Below are positions 26,912 to 36,142 of a DNA stretch of 64,000 nt, piece by piece; position 1 is the stretch's first letter; every line of letters starts with the position of its first letter. Source of the DNA: Rhodohalobacter sp. 614A (GTDB lineage Bacteria > Bacteroidota > Rhodothermia > Balneolales > Balneolaceae); assembly GCF_021462415.1 (NCBI RefSeq), contig NZ_JAKEDS010000001.1:1894273-1958272 (forward strand), in the 5' to 3' direction. The notes beneath the pieces are model-generated. The model ran no database searches and was not told the origin of the DNA. It saw nothing but the letters and a program-made list of their open reading frames with translations. The position numbers were made by a program, and so were the translations under genes.

Positions 26912-29056
26912 TTAATTGGCAGCAATCGATTGAGATTGATTCATGGATTTTGATTTGCCGCGAACAGTAACTGTCCGGCCTTTTTTCATAAAATCGCCGG
27001 CTCTTGGGAATTGTGTGTAAATAGTTCCTGAGCCGATTGTTTCAATTTCAAATCCACGGTTGAGCAATAAATAAGTAGCCTGTCTCATGTTCAGATTTGT
27101 CAGGTCGGGTATTTGGGCATACCCGTCGGGAATAGAATCTGCTGATAACGTAGCTAACTTAATTTCAATTGGTTTGTTCGGGGTAATTTCTTCTCCTGAG
27201 ACAGGATTTTGTTCAACTACGTGAGTGCCTTTCCCGGTTGCCTGAAATGGAATACCGTTCTCTTTTAAGAGAGTTGAAGCATCCGCGGCTAAAAGTCCTG
27301 TAAGTTTTGGCGCTACATTCGGTAAATTTTTTGCGATGACGTCACGTGTATCTGGCGTTTCAATTGCATTATCCAATCCTGAAATTCTCGTGGCAATTTC
27401 TTTGAAGATTGATCCGGCTGTAAATCCGCCGTAAATACTTGTTTTAGGCTCATCCAACAAGACCAGGATAACATGCTTGGGATTCTCAACAGGGAAAAAT
27501 CCTACAAAAGAAGCGCGATATTTTGTTCGGTACCGGCCATCCTTGAATTTCTGAGCGGTTCCGGTTTTTCCGGCAATTCGAAGACCTTCTACCGATGCCC
27601 ATCCTGCTGTTCCGGAATCAGAAACCACATCCTCAAGAATGGGTATCAGTTTTTTGATCGTCTCTTTCTTAGCCACACGGCGGACACTCATCGGTTTTCT
27701 TTGCTTTAAAATCTCACCAAATTCGTCTCTAACCGACTCCACAACAAAGGGTTTCATCATAACACCTTCATTTGCAATGGCGGCATAAGCCTGGGCTAAC
27801 TGAATAGGAGTGACCTGGACTTCATAGCCGATGGACATCCAGGGCAACGTAACAAGGCTCCATTCATAAGGCCGTTGAAGGCGGCCTTCGGTTTCTCCTG
27901 GTAAATCAATCTGTGTGGGAGTTCCAAAACCGAGATTCCGTGCATACTGGTAAAACGATTCCGGTTCCATTCTCATCGCAATTTCAGATGTGGCAATATT
28001 GGATGACTTGGAAATTACTTCCTGGAAAGTCATGGTTCCGAGCGGATCATGATCCCGCATCGTTTGACCGTGAATCATTTTGTACCCGGTGTCGGGTGTT
28101 TCAAATTTTTCATTGAAATCAACAAGGTCTTGCTCAATAGCGGCTATTGCAGTGGTTACTTTAAAAGTTGAACCGGGTTCGATTTGGTCGGAAATCGCAT
28201 AATTCCGCCGATTCTCATTTTCGATAGTAGCCGGAGAATTGGGATTGAAATAAGGAAAGTTCGTCATCGCTTCCACCGCACCGGTTTTTGGATCCATGAT
28301 GATAACCGTTCCCTTTTCGGCCATATGCCGTTCAACTCCCGCTTCGAGTTCTTCTTCTGCAATCGCCTGCATTTGGGAATTGATCGTTGTATGAAGCGAA
28401 TATCCTTGCACAGGCTGTCTTCTGGGGGCGCCTACATAAGCAAAAATATTATTGAATGGGTCTTTTCTAACCTGTTGAAGGCCATCTGTTCCTTTCAGTA
28501 AATCGTTGTATTCAGCCTCAAGGCCGGCCATTCCTTTCATCTCATGATTTACAAACCCCAGAACGTGAGAGGCAAGAGAACCGAAATTGTAGTTTCTCCG
28601 GTATTCTTCTTCCAGAATCAATCCCCGAATGCCCAGTAAATTTAAATCTTCAAATGTCTGAACGGGTACACTTCGCTCCAATACTACATACTGAGATCTG
28701 GAGTCGGCATTTTGGATCTTCCTTAAATAATAGTTAGCACTTCTTGAAGTATGGTTGCTAAGGGTCTGTGCAATTCGGTGAACATCCTGGGATGATCTGC
28801 CAACGGTTTTAGGATCAATCGCTACTTTATAAATAACGCGGTTTGTGGCCAGAAGAGACCCGGTGGTATCATATATGTCACCGCGTTGAGCCGGGATTGA
28901 GACGTAATCGATGGCCTGCGAATTCCAAAGCTCACGTAGTCCATCCCCTTCCGCAACATTTACACGAAGCAGCTGAAGGAGTATGCCTGCAGGGAGAAGC
29001 AGCAGAAACCCGAACAGTAAAAACATTCGGTTCATAATTGAACTTTGTTCACTCAT
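26912..29056 (-). CDS. ftsI: Division transpeptidase FtsI (PBP3-type) with two PASTA domains
   Basis: 714 residues. One N-terminal membrane anchor (about 10-31), a pedestal domain with IPAQRGDIYD (about 54-63), then the transpeptidase. Active-site Ser296 is in GSTFK (SxxK, Lys299), followed by SSN in SKSSNIATSE and AGKTGTAQ (KTG). After about residue 575 come two PASTA-like repeats (PNVAPKLTGLLAADASTLLKE... and IPDLTNLNMRQATYLLLNRG...). PASTA on FtsI is usual in Gram-positives and in parts of the FCB group but absent from E. coli FtsI. It cross-links septal peptidoglycan. Confidence 0.97.
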   Translation of the reverse strand: MSEQSSIMNRMFLLFGFLLLLPAGILLQLLRVNVAEGDGLRELWNSQAIDYVSIPAQRGDIYDTTGSLLATNRVIYKVAIDPKTVGRSSQDVHRIAQTLSNHTSRSANYYLRKIQNADSRSQYVVLERSVPVQTFEDLNLLGIRGLILEEEYRRNYNFGSLASHVLGFVNHEMKGMAGLEAEYNDLLKGTDGLQQVRKDPFNNIFAYVGAPRRQPVQGYSLHTTINSQMQAIAEEELEAGVERHMAEKGTVIIMDPKTGAVEAMTNFPYFNPNSPATIENENRRNYAISDQIEPGSTFKVTTAIAAIEQDLVDFNEKFETPDTGYKMIHGQTMRDHDPLGTMTFQEVISKSSNIATSEIAMRMEPESFYQYARNLGFGTPTQIDLPGETEGRLQRPYEWSLVTLPWMSIGYEVQVTPIQLAQAYAAIANEGVMMKPFVVESVRDEFGEILKQRKPMSVRRVAKKETIKKLIPILEDVVSDSGTAGWASVEGLRIAGKTGTAQKFKDGRYRTKYRASFVGFFPVENPKHVILVLLDEPKTSIYGGFTAGSIFKEIATRISGLDNAIETPDTRDVIAKNLPNVAPKLTGLLAADASTLLKENGIPFQATGKGTHVVEQNPVSGEEITPNKPIEIKLATLSADSIPDGYAQIPDLTNLNMRQATYLLLNRGFEIETIGSGTIYTQFPRAGDFMKKGRTVTVRGKSKSMNQSQSIAAN

Positions 29057-29499
29057 TCTTTGTCCGTACGAATATATATGATTTGGTCTGCCGGCCCTGC
29101 ATTTTCAAATCCAAGCTCACGCGCTTTTTGGTAGATCACCTTGGGTCCGGTCAAACGTTCGTATGCAAGTCTGTTTTCCTGATATATTCGTAATGCCTTG
29201 TTATACTCATTTTCGAGTTGATTCACTTCTTTAAGTGTTTGCTGAGTATTAAAGACGTGGCTGATGTAAATAATCCCGCATATTCCGATCAAGAAAACTG
29301 CGAGGACAATCTTCCAGGGGGTGAAAGCCGGAAGTTTTGATATTTTACTTGTTGGGTCTGTTTTAACACGTCTGCCATATTTGGGGGCAGAGCCGTCTGT
29401 GTTAAATCCTTTAATGAGGAAGTTCTTCCTTTTATTTTTAGCGGGCTGTCCGCCGGAAATTCCTTTTTTCTTATTTTTTGAAGGTGTCTGTACAAACAT
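29053..29499 (-). CDS. ftsL: FtsL-like division protein
   Basis: 148 residues in the FtsL position between rsmH and ftsI. A basic cytoplasmic tail of about 58 residues is followed by a membrane helix (WKIVLAVFLIGICGIIYISHV) and a periplasmic coiled coil (TLKEVNQLENEYNKALRIYQE), then ARELGFENAGPADQIIYIR. This is the FtsL architecture although sequence conservation is low. The start is fixed by an excellent ribosome site (AAGGAGG, 6 nt before ATG). It overlaps ftsI by 4 bp. Confidence 0.85.
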   Translation of the reverse strand: MFVQTPSKNKKKGISGGQPAKNKRKNFLIKGFNTDGSAPKYGRRVKTDPTSKISKLPAFTPWKIVLAVFLIGICGIIYISHVFNTQQTLKEVNQLENEYNKALRIYQENRLAYERLTGPKVIYQKARELGFENAGPADQIIYIRTDKE

Positions 29500-29500
29500 C

Positions 29501-30421
29501 TTAATCCTCCTTCACTTTTTCGGCTACTCTGAGTTTTGCACTCCGTGAGGCCGGATTCTTCTCAATTTCTTCGTCGGAAGGGGTGATGATCTGTTTGGTA
29601 ATTACATTGATTGGTTTCACGGGATTTCCAAAGAAATCCTTTTCAATCTCCCCTTCAAAATTTCCACTTCTGAAAAAGTTCTTCACAATTCTGTCTTCAA
29701 GAGAATGGTAAGAGATGGCTACAATGCGTCCGCCGGAATGAAGAATGTCGAGTGAATCCTGTAATCCTTGCTTTAAAACATCGAGTTCGCGGTTCACCTC
29801 AATACGAATACCCTGGAAAACCCGTGCAACTGTTTTAATCGTATGGCGACCGTATATTACATTCTCAATCGATTCCCGCAATGCGCCGGTGGTTTCAATG
29901 GGGCGGTTTTTTATGATTTCGCTGGCAATCTGTCTGCTTAACCGTTCTTCGCCGTAGTGGTAGATAATATCCCGCAGCTTTTCATAATCGTAATTGTTCA
30001 CAACATCATAAGCCGATACACCACTGAGTTCACTCATCCGCATATCCAGCGGACCATCATTCTGGAAGCTAAACCCACGTGAAGCTTCTTTTATTTGATG
30101 TGTGGAAACTCCGAGGTCAAACAGAATACCGGAAACCTTTCCATGGTATTTGGGAGGAATTAATGTGGTAAGATGACCAAAATTCCCTGAAATGGTTTCC
30201 AGGCGTGGATCATCGCCAAGTCGTTTTTTGGTCGCTTCAAGAGCTTCTGCATCCTGGTCAAGGCCGATAAGCGTACCGTCTTCTGCAAGAGATTCGAGAA
30301 TCTTTTTGCTGTGGCCTCCTCCTCCGAGAGTTGCATCTATATAAATGCCAGACTCGTCGGTAATCAGGAATTCCACAGTAGGCTGCAACAAGACAGGTGT
30401 ATGGGGATGATATGTTGTCAT
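29501..30421 (-). CDS. rsmH: 16S rRNA (cytosine(1402)-N4)-methyltransferase RsmH
   Basis: 306 residues from ATG 30421, chosen because GGAG lies 6 nt upstream and mraZ's stop is one base away. Two other in-frame ATGs (30433, 30445) lie inside mraZ. It opens with the family signature HTPVLLQPTVEFL, then SAM-binding YIDATLGGGGHSKKIL, DLGVSTHQI, RVFQGIRIEVN and SYHSLEDRIVKNFF. It methylates C1402 of 16S rRNA and is usually second in this cluster, as here. Confidence 0.98.
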   Translation of the reverse strand: MTTYHPHTPVLLQPTVEFLITDESGIYIDATLGGGGHSKKILESLAEDGTLIGLDQDAEALEATKKRLGDDPRLETISGNFGHLTTLIPPKYHGKVSGILFDLGVSTHQIKEASRGFSFQNDGPLDMRMSELSGVSAYDVVNNYDYEKLRDIIYHYGEERLSRQIASEIIKNRPIETTGALRESIENVIYGRHTIKTVARVFQGIRIEVNRELDVLKQGLQDSLDILHSGGRIVAISYHSLEDRIVKNFFRSGNFEGEIEKDFFGNPVKPINVITKQIITPSDEEIEKNPASRSAKLRVAEKVKED

Positions 30422-30422
30422 G

Positions 30423-30887
30423 CTAATCTCCATTCTCAGGTTCATCTCCCATTACTTGTTCAAAGAGGTCAGCGTAGGCTTCATCGTCAAGCATTGAATC
30501 GATCTCATCAAGCTTCTCTGGTGACCATATTTCAATTCGTTCTCCACTGCCAATAAAGATTGCGGTTCCATCAATCTGGGACCATACTTTGAGGTGAGGT
30601 GGTAGTGAAATCCGATGTTGCTTGTCGAGGGTTACATCTTCGGCGTACCGGAGAATGTTTCTCTTTACGGTTCTCCCTTTACGGCTGAAGCTGTTGATTT
30701 TATCCAGTTTGTCTTCAACCTCTTTCCATTCATCCTGCGGGTATATATAAAGGCAGGGATCAACTCCGCGTAGAATGGTATATCGGTCTTCAGCTTCAGG
30801 ACTGACGTTTTTGCGTAGCTTGGCAGGAAAGGCAACGCGGCCTTTATTATCTACACTGTGTTCATATTGCCCTTTGAAGCTTGGCAC
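30423..30887 (-). CDS. mraZ: Transcriptional regulator MraZ
   Basis: 154 residues from GTG 30887; the opening FKGQYEHSVDNKGR fixes the start. Two AbrB-like half domains each carry the family motif (NKGRVAFPAKLR near residue 15 and KQHRISLPPHL near residue 75). MraZ forms a ring and binds direct GTGGG-type repeats at its own promoter, repressing the dcw genes in E. coli. Exactly such repeats stand 67 bp upstream here. An acidic tail (about 120-154) is longer than in E. coli. Confidence 0.97.
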   Translation of the reverse strand: MPSFKGQYEHSVDNKGRVAFPAKLRKNVSPEAEDRYTILRGVDPCLYIYPQDEWKEVEDKLDKINSFSRKGRTVKRNILRYAEDVTLDKQHRISLPPHLKVWSQIDGTAIFIGSGERIEIWSPEKLDEIDSMLDDEAYADLFEQVMGDEPENGD

Positions 30888-30953
30888 GAGAATTCTCTAT
30901 TTTTGATTGCTTAAATCTTAGGGTAGTAAGTGAATGATCAGGTGCTAGCTTAA

Positions 30954-30978
30954 CCCACTATCCCCCACTTCTCCCCAC
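30954..30978 (-). promoter_or_regulatory. MraZ operator: three GTGGG repeats at exact 10-bp spacing
   Basis: On the minus strand GTGGG occurs at 30978-30974, 30968-30964 and 30958-30954, each separated by 5 bases. This is the arrangement reported for MraZ binding in E. coli (TGGGN repeats with 5-nt spacers). It lies between the predicted -10 box and the mraZ start, as expected for autorepression. Confidence 0.88.
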
Positions 30979-31008
30979 AATGTACCCTATTGAGTCCTAA
31001 TATGTCAA
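30979..31008 (-). promoter_or_regulatory. Predicted dcw promoter upstream of mraZ
   Basis: A perfect -35 box TTGACA (31008-31003) is followed after 18 bp by TACATT (30984-30979), a 4/6 match to the -10 box. Transcription would start inside the first GTGGG repeat, so MraZ binding would block it. The remaining sequence up to 31269 holds the second GTGGG cluster and AT-rich DNA. Confidence 0.6.
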
Positions 31009-31107
31009 GAAAAATGTTTGGTTTATTTGAAAAATTTGTACACTTAAAAAAGTAAAAAATGCCCATCAGGGGATTTGAAGACTGTTTTTTAAAACTGGGC
31101 AGACGGA

Positions 31108-31145
31108 GTGGTGCGTTGTGGGGAGGAAAAGTGGGAGAGTGTGGG
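31108..31145 (+). promoter_or_regulatory. Second GTGGG cluster, opposite orientation
   Basis: On the plus strand GTGGT (31108), GTGGG (31118), GTGGG (31131) and GTGGG (31141) form two 10-bp pairs offset by 13 bp. TATAAA follows at 31151. It is 130 bp from the mraZ operator and 125 bp before the beta-barrel gene at 31270. It may be a second MraZ site serving the divergent gene or a loop partner of the first. Confidence 0.5.
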
Positions 31146-31269
31146 GCATTTATAAAGCGAAATCGTTCTCTTTAACAAGATTTCAGATTACCTTTAATAA
31201 GGTAGAAGAGTCAAGTTCGATAAATACTCAAATTAATTATTCAAAGCTAATCATCATTGGAGTATAAAT

Positions 31270-31893
31270 ATGGAAAAAATTATATCGATAATTCTGGTTA
31301 CGTTTTTTTTAAACGTAGTGTTTTTTCAAAATGGATTTGCTCAAGAACACCGCTATGGAATAAAAGGAGGAATTACATTTTATCAAATACATGGAAAGTA
31401 TGTTCTTGTTCAGGGAGGTGAGAGGACTGATTTGGATTCTCATCACGTATCGGGGATTGAAGCAGGATTTTTTGCTGAATTTCGAGTCAACAAAATGTTT
31501 TCTATTCAACCGGAAGTTGTATTTGCACAAAAAGGAGGGAGTTCTATTACTTCACTTGATGTACAGAAAGATATCAACCTTAACTATATTGATTTACCGG
31601 TCTTATTAAAATTCCGAGTCCCAGTCACCCAAAAATTTATCCCTTATATTTTTGGTGGGCCGTACGGGAGTATTCTGGTGAGGGCCCAAGTTGATTTGGG
31701 CGAATATGGTTCGGATACAATTACTGATCAGTATACAAAACTGACTTACGGTGTAAAAGTTGGGGTCGGAGTTGAGATTGGGAGGTTTATCATCGACGGT
31801 CGATATGATCTGGGAATTTCAGAAATTTATAAAGAAGATGGTTCTGATGAATATGTTCGGGGGTTTGTTATAAGTATAAGTAGGCTATTCTGA
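31270..31893 (+). CDS. Porin-family outer-membrane beta-barrel protein
   Basis: 207 residues with a signal peptide (cleavage near GFAQ). The mature chain, EHRYGIKGGITFYQIHG, AGFFAEFRVNKMFSIQPEVVFAQKGG, YIDLPVLLKFRVP and a final aromatic residue (RLF), is typical of the small PorT/OmpW-like eight-stranded barrels frequent in Bacteroidota and relatives. Function is unknown. It is divergent from mraZ, with 382 bp between starts. Directly after its TGA the same frame continues into a relic of a second copy. Confidence 0.82.
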   Translation: MEKIISIILVTFFLNVVFFQNGFAQEHRYGIKGGITFYQIHGKYVLVQGGERTDLDSHHVSGIEAGFFAEFRVNKMFSIQPEVVFAQKGGSSITSLDVQKDINLNYIDLPVLLKFRVPVTQKFIPYIFGGPYGSILVRAQVDLGEYGSDTITDQYTKLTYGVKVGVGVEIGRFIIDGRYDLGISEIYKEDGSDEYVRGFVISISRLF

Positions 31894-32106
31894 TTTACTC
31901 ATAAAAATGAAGTAGTTGAAGACTTACATTACGGCCTTAAAGTTGGCTTGGGTATTAATCTTGGGCAATTTGTAATAGATGTTCGTTACGATATGGGCAT
32001 TGCCGATCTTTATGCCAATGAGGTAGAATTCGCCGGGGGAGACGAAGACAGTGATGTAAAACTAACTACAGAAGGTATTGTGCTGACTGCAGGAATAACT
32101 TTTTAA
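31894..32106 (+). pseudogene. 3' relic of a tandem copy of the beta-barrel gene
   Basis: After the TGA at 31891-31893 the same frame stays open for 70 codons to TAA 32104-32106. It encodes HYGLKVGLGINLGQFVIDVR, then DMGIADLY and a final AGITF. This aligns with the C-terminus of the intact gene (TYGVKVGVGVEIGRFIIDGR, DLGISEIY). There is no start codon of its own and the first two thirds of the barrel are absent. It looks like the scar of a deletion between two tandem paralogues. Readthrough of the TGA is possible but unlikely. Confidence 0.7.
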
Positions 32107-32117
32107 AAAGTAGCTGC

Positions 32118-32155
32118 AAAAAACCTCTCATCAATCTCCTGACAAGAGGTTTTTT
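32118..32155. terminator. Bidirectional rho-independent terminator
   Basis: A perfect 11-bp stem AAAAAACCTCT (32118-32128)/AGAGGTTTTTT (32145-32155) provides a T tract on both strands. It separates the beta-barrel locus from the convergent met operon, whose last gene ends two bases away. Confidence 0.88.
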
Positions 32156-32156
32156 G

Positions 32157-33233
32157 TTATTCAATAGTAAGAATATCTCCAAGAATACCGGCCGCCGTAA
32201 CCTCTTTGCCGGCTCCCGGACCTTGTATGACCAACGGCTGATCGTAGTATCGTTTTGTTTTTATCTGAACCAGGTTATTGGTTCCGGTCAATTGACCAAT
32301 GGATGATTCTTTTGCTACAGCTTTGATCCCGATTTTGATCTCTCCATTTTTCAAAACTCCAACATATCTCAATTTCTTTCCGGCCTCATCAGCTTTAGAA
32401 ATTTTTTCACTCCAATCCTTATCAAACTTATAGAGCTCTTCCAGGAATGTAGTGGAGTCCACATCTTTTAATTGTTCGGGGATTAATGACTCAACTTTCA
32501 AATCGTCCCGTTCCAGTTTTAATCCGCAGATTCTTGCCAGAATCATGAATTTTCGGGCTACATCTTCGCCGGAGAGATCATCGCGGGGATCGGGTTCAGC
32601 ATATCCCAAGCTGCGCGCTTTTATCACAGCTTCACTGAAACTGTTCCCCTTGTCCAATTCAGAAAACAGGTACGTCATGGTTCCCGACAGAACACCGCTG
32701 ATTTCAACTATTTCATCCCCGGTTTGAATGAGGCTTTTGATGGAGTTTAGAATTGGCAATCCTGCACCTACATTTGTTTCATACAGAAAATGAACGTCGT
32801 GCTCTTCAGCAAGTTGATGCAGCGATTCAAACGATTCCTGGCTCTGTGTATTGGCAAGCTTGCTCGGGGTAACTACATGGATTTTCTCCTTCAATAGTTG
32901 AGGATAAAGTTCAGTGGTATCGAGGCTGCCGGTTGCATCTATAAAAATTACAGATCCTTTTTCGTAAGAAGACAATTTATCGATGATAAAGTCCCAGTCT
33001 TTTTCGGGGCCTTTCAAGAGATCTGTCAGTGTGTAATTACTTTGGGTATGATCGTACCACAAAACATGCTTGCGATTGCAAACCCCAAGAACCCGCAGTG
33101 ATTTTTTGTGGCCGTTAACGGAGACCTGTTTTAAAAGTGTGCTTCCAACTGCACCAACGCCTGCAATGAATATTTTTTTCACTTGTTTCGCTTGATCTGC
33201 AGTTGCTTTCTTATATGCTTTCAATTGTGACAT
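32157..33233 (-). CDS. hom: Homoserine dehydrogenase
   Basis: 358 residues from ATG 33233, one base after the metX stop; longer in-frame starts lie inside metX. NAD(P)-binding GVGAVG at 25-30, then FIDATGS, LYETNVGAGLPI, GVLSGTMTYL, and the catalytic region LGYAEPDPRDDLSGEDVARK with its conserved Lys. The sequence resembles the homoserine dehydrogenase half of bifunctional ThrA/MetL, without the kinase and without an obvious ACT domain. It reduces aspartate semialdehyde to homoserine, which the two preceding genes turn into homocysteine. Confidence 0.95.
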   Translation of the reverse strand: MSQLKAYKKATADQAKQVKKIFIAGVGAVGSTLLKQVSVNGHKKSLRVLGVCNRKHVLWYDHTQSNYTLTDLLKGPEKDWDFIIDKLSSYEKGSVIFIDATGSLDTTELYPQLLKEKIHVVTPSKLANTQSQESFESLHQLAEEHDVHFLYETNVGAGLPILNSIKSLIQTGDEIVEISGVLSGTMTYLFSELDKGNSFSEAVIKARSLGYAEPDPRDDLSGEDVARKFMILARICGLKLERDDLKVESLIPEQLKDVDSTTFLEELYKFDKDWSEKISKADEAGKKLRYVGVLKNGEIKIGIKAVAKESSIGQLTGTNNLVQIKTKRYYDQPLVIQGPGAGKEVTAAGILGDILTIE

Positions 33234-33234
33234 A

Positions 33235-34281
33235 TTAATAGCTGAGGCTATGTTTCTTTTGGATAAATGATTCAATAATTTCATTGATCTGATCAAATTC
33301 TATCAGAAAAGCATCGTGTCCGTACGATGATTGGATTTCATGGTATTCGCCGTTTTTCAATAATTTGGCAAGATCTTTCTGTTCCTGGATGGAATAAAGG
33401 TGATCGGAATCAATTCCAATAACCCGTACCGGAATATTCACCCGGCCAAGTACTTCTTCAAAAGATCCCCTTCCCCGCGATACATCATGCGAATCCATCG
33501 CTTCCGTTAAGATGATATAGGAGTGCGCATCAAATCGCTCGGCAAGTTTCGCGCCCTGATAATCCAGGTACGATTCAACCTGAAATTGAGAAGAATCAGC
33601 CTGGAGATTTCGTCCGAATTTTTTGTCATAATCAGAAGGGGCCCTGTAGGTAATCATCGCCATCATGCGAGCGGTGGCGAGTCCCTCTTTCGGGCCTTCT
33701 CCTTTTTTATAATGACCGTTTTTCCATTCGGGATCGGTATAAATTGCTTTGCGCTGGGCATGGCTGATTCCAATGGCCCACGGACTGTGTGATTTGCCCA
33801 TGGCAATGAGGGCGGCGGATTGAATACGCTCATCCATCACTACAAATTCAAGTGCCTGCATTCCTCCCAATGAACCGCCAAGTACCAGCTCAATTTTTTT
33901 GATTCCAAGCTGATCCAAAAGTTGTTGCTGGAAGCGGACCATATCGCGGACGGTAATATCCGGGAAGGAGTTTTGATAAGGTTCTCCGGTTTCAGGATTT
34001 GTAGACCACGGTCCAACAGATCCGTAAGGACTTCCCGGTACATTTATACAGATGATGAAGTTTTTTGCAGGATCACAAACTCTTCCCTCCCCGAAAATTC
34101 CGGGAAACCATTCATCAGCGGCGGCGTGGCCTGTAAGGGCATGGCAGATCAAAATAACATTATCTTTCTCTTTGTTGAGAGAGCCCCATGTTTTATATGC
34201 CACTTCCGGTTCTTCAAACCGGGCACCGGCCTCAGTGATAAAAGGCTTTTTTAATTTATCTGTGATAATTCCTTCATTCAT
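33235..34281 (-). CDS. metX: Homoserine O-acetyltransferase
   Basis: 348 residues, alpha/beta hydrolase fold. Opening EVAYKTWGSLN, HALTGHAAADEWF, the VPGSPYGSVGP loop, nucleophile Ser137 in GGSLGG, and SSYGHDAFLIE containing the catalytic His. It activates homoserine with an acyl group, normally acetyl-CoA; MetX proteins can also be succinyl- or other acyl-specific. The presence of metY next door argues for acetyl. It lies 77 bp after metY with a strong hairpin between them. Confidence 0.95.
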   Translation of the reverse strand: MNEGIITDKLKKPFITEAGARFEEPEVAYKTWGSLNKEKDNVILICHALTGHAAADEWFPGIFGEGRVCDPAKNFIICINVPGSPYGSVGPWSTNPETGEPYQNSFPDITVRDMVRFQQQLLDQLGIKKIELVLGGSLGGMQALEFVVMDERIQSAALIAMGKSHSPWAIGISHAQRKAIYTDPEWKNGHYKKGEGPKEGLATARMMAMITYRAPSDYDKKFGRNLQADSSQFQVESYLDYQGAKLAERFDAHSYIILTEAMDSHDVSRGRGSFEEVLGRVNIPVRVIGIDSDHLYSIQEQKDLAKLLKNGEYHEIQSSYGHDAFLIEFDQINEIIESFIQKKHSLSY

Positions 34282-34302
34282 TAAATCGGATGATTTTTAA
34301 AA

Positions 34303-34335
34303 TTTCCCACCGGGTTTCAACAAACCGGCGGGAAA
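34303..34335 (-). terminator. Intercistronic hairpin between metY and metX
   Basis: Arms TTTCCC-CCGG-TTT and AAA-CCGG-GGGAAA form a 13-bp stem with one mismatch and one bulge and a CAAC-type loop. On the minus strand it is followed by TTTTAAAAATC, a weak U tract. It may partly terminate or protect the metY message and so lower metX/hom relative to metY. Confidence 0.55.
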
Positions 34336-34358
34336 TTAAGTTCAAAACCAATAAATCT

Positions 34359-35729
<1,371 letters not shown>

Positions 35730-35803
35730 CTAACTTTGTTGTAATGGTAATCTGGCATTAAAAAAATCATATCATGTTGTGATTTGAAATCCTCAGCAAA
35801 TAA

Positions 35804-35860
35804 AAAAAGCCTCTTCCGAAATCCAGTTCCCGTGGGAAAGATTTTCAGAAGAGGCTTTTT
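35804..35860 (-). terminator. Terminator of the SAM riboswitch expression platform
   Basis: A 13-bp perfect stem (AAAAAGCCTCTTC at 35804-35816, GAAGAGGCTTTTT at 35848-35860) with a T tract on the minus strand. It sits 20 bp after the aptamer and 117 bp before metY, the standard layout of a transcriptional OFF switch. Confidence 0.9.
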
Positions 35861-35880
35861 GTTTGATCGTGCCTTATCGT

Positions 35881-36007
35881 CTTATCTTCCCCAGGTTATA
35901 ACGAAAATGTTAAAACCGGGCAGGATTTAGCACCTGACTTCACGCAATTCCTGCCTGAACGGTTGCTAAGGTTTCTCAGGGCCTGTCCCTCCACCTTTCT
36001 GGATAAG
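35881..36007 (-). promoter_or_regulatory. SAM-I (S-box) riboswitch aptamer
   Basis: Read on the minus strand: P1 CTTATC (36007-36002) pairs with GATAAG (35886-35881). Between them are the hallmark core elements AGAAAGGTGGAGGGA, GGCCC, GAAACC, TTAGCAACC and AGGTGCTAAATCCTGC. This is an excellent match to the SAM-I consensus. SAM binding should favour the downstream terminator and shut off metY-metX-hom. Confidence 0.97.
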
Positions 36008-36049
36008 ATTTCAATTTGTTAAAGAACTCATCCGCGGCTTGCGGCTAAC

Positions 36050-36080
36050 AAAAAAGCCCAGCTGGCAACCAGAGGGCTTT
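36050..36080 (-). terminator. Attenuator terminator of the cysteine leader
   Basis: On the minus strand AAAGCCC-T-CTGG-TTG-CCAG-CT-GGGCTTT is followed by TTTTG: two stacked stems of 7 and 4 bp with a U tract. Its 5' arm segment CCCTCTG (36076-36070) is exactly complementary to CAGAGGG (36113-36107) directly after the leader peptide stop, so an alternative antiterminator helix is possible. Confidence 0.7.
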
Positions 36081-36115
36081 CAATTTCTTTCGAAAAAAAA
36101 GACGTTCCCTCTGCA

Positions 36116-36142
36116 TTACGTGCTACAACAACACATACACAT
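36116..36142 (-). CDS. Putative leader peptide MCMCCCST
   Basis: ATG TGT ATG TGT TGT TGT AGC ACG TAA on the minus strand (36142 to 36116): eight residues, four of them Cys and two Met. It is framed by the inverted repeat TCTGCAT (36150-36144)/ATGCAGA (36116-36110). It precedes an attenuator-type terminator and the SAM riboswitch of a sulfur amino acid operon. There is no clear Shine-Dalgarno; TTGACG (about 36179) and TATCTG (36152-36147) spaced by about 17 bp could be a promoter, giving a near-leaderless message. Cysteine-codon leaders are known in mycobacteria; that this one is translated is inference. Confidence 0.6.
   Translation of the reverse strand: MCMCCCST

Noticed and set aside
31893-32106. 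Selenocysteine or programmed readthrough at the TGA of the barrel gene
   Set aside because: The upstream product is already a complete barrel ending in an aromatic residue and the downstream part is a paralogous C-terminus; a deletion scar explains it better.
36093-36100. T8 run on the minus strand as an independent terminator after the leader
   Set aside because: The only stem directly before it has a loop of about 90 nt (36201-36209 with 36101-36109), which is unusual for a terminator; kept only as a possible alternative fold of the leader.
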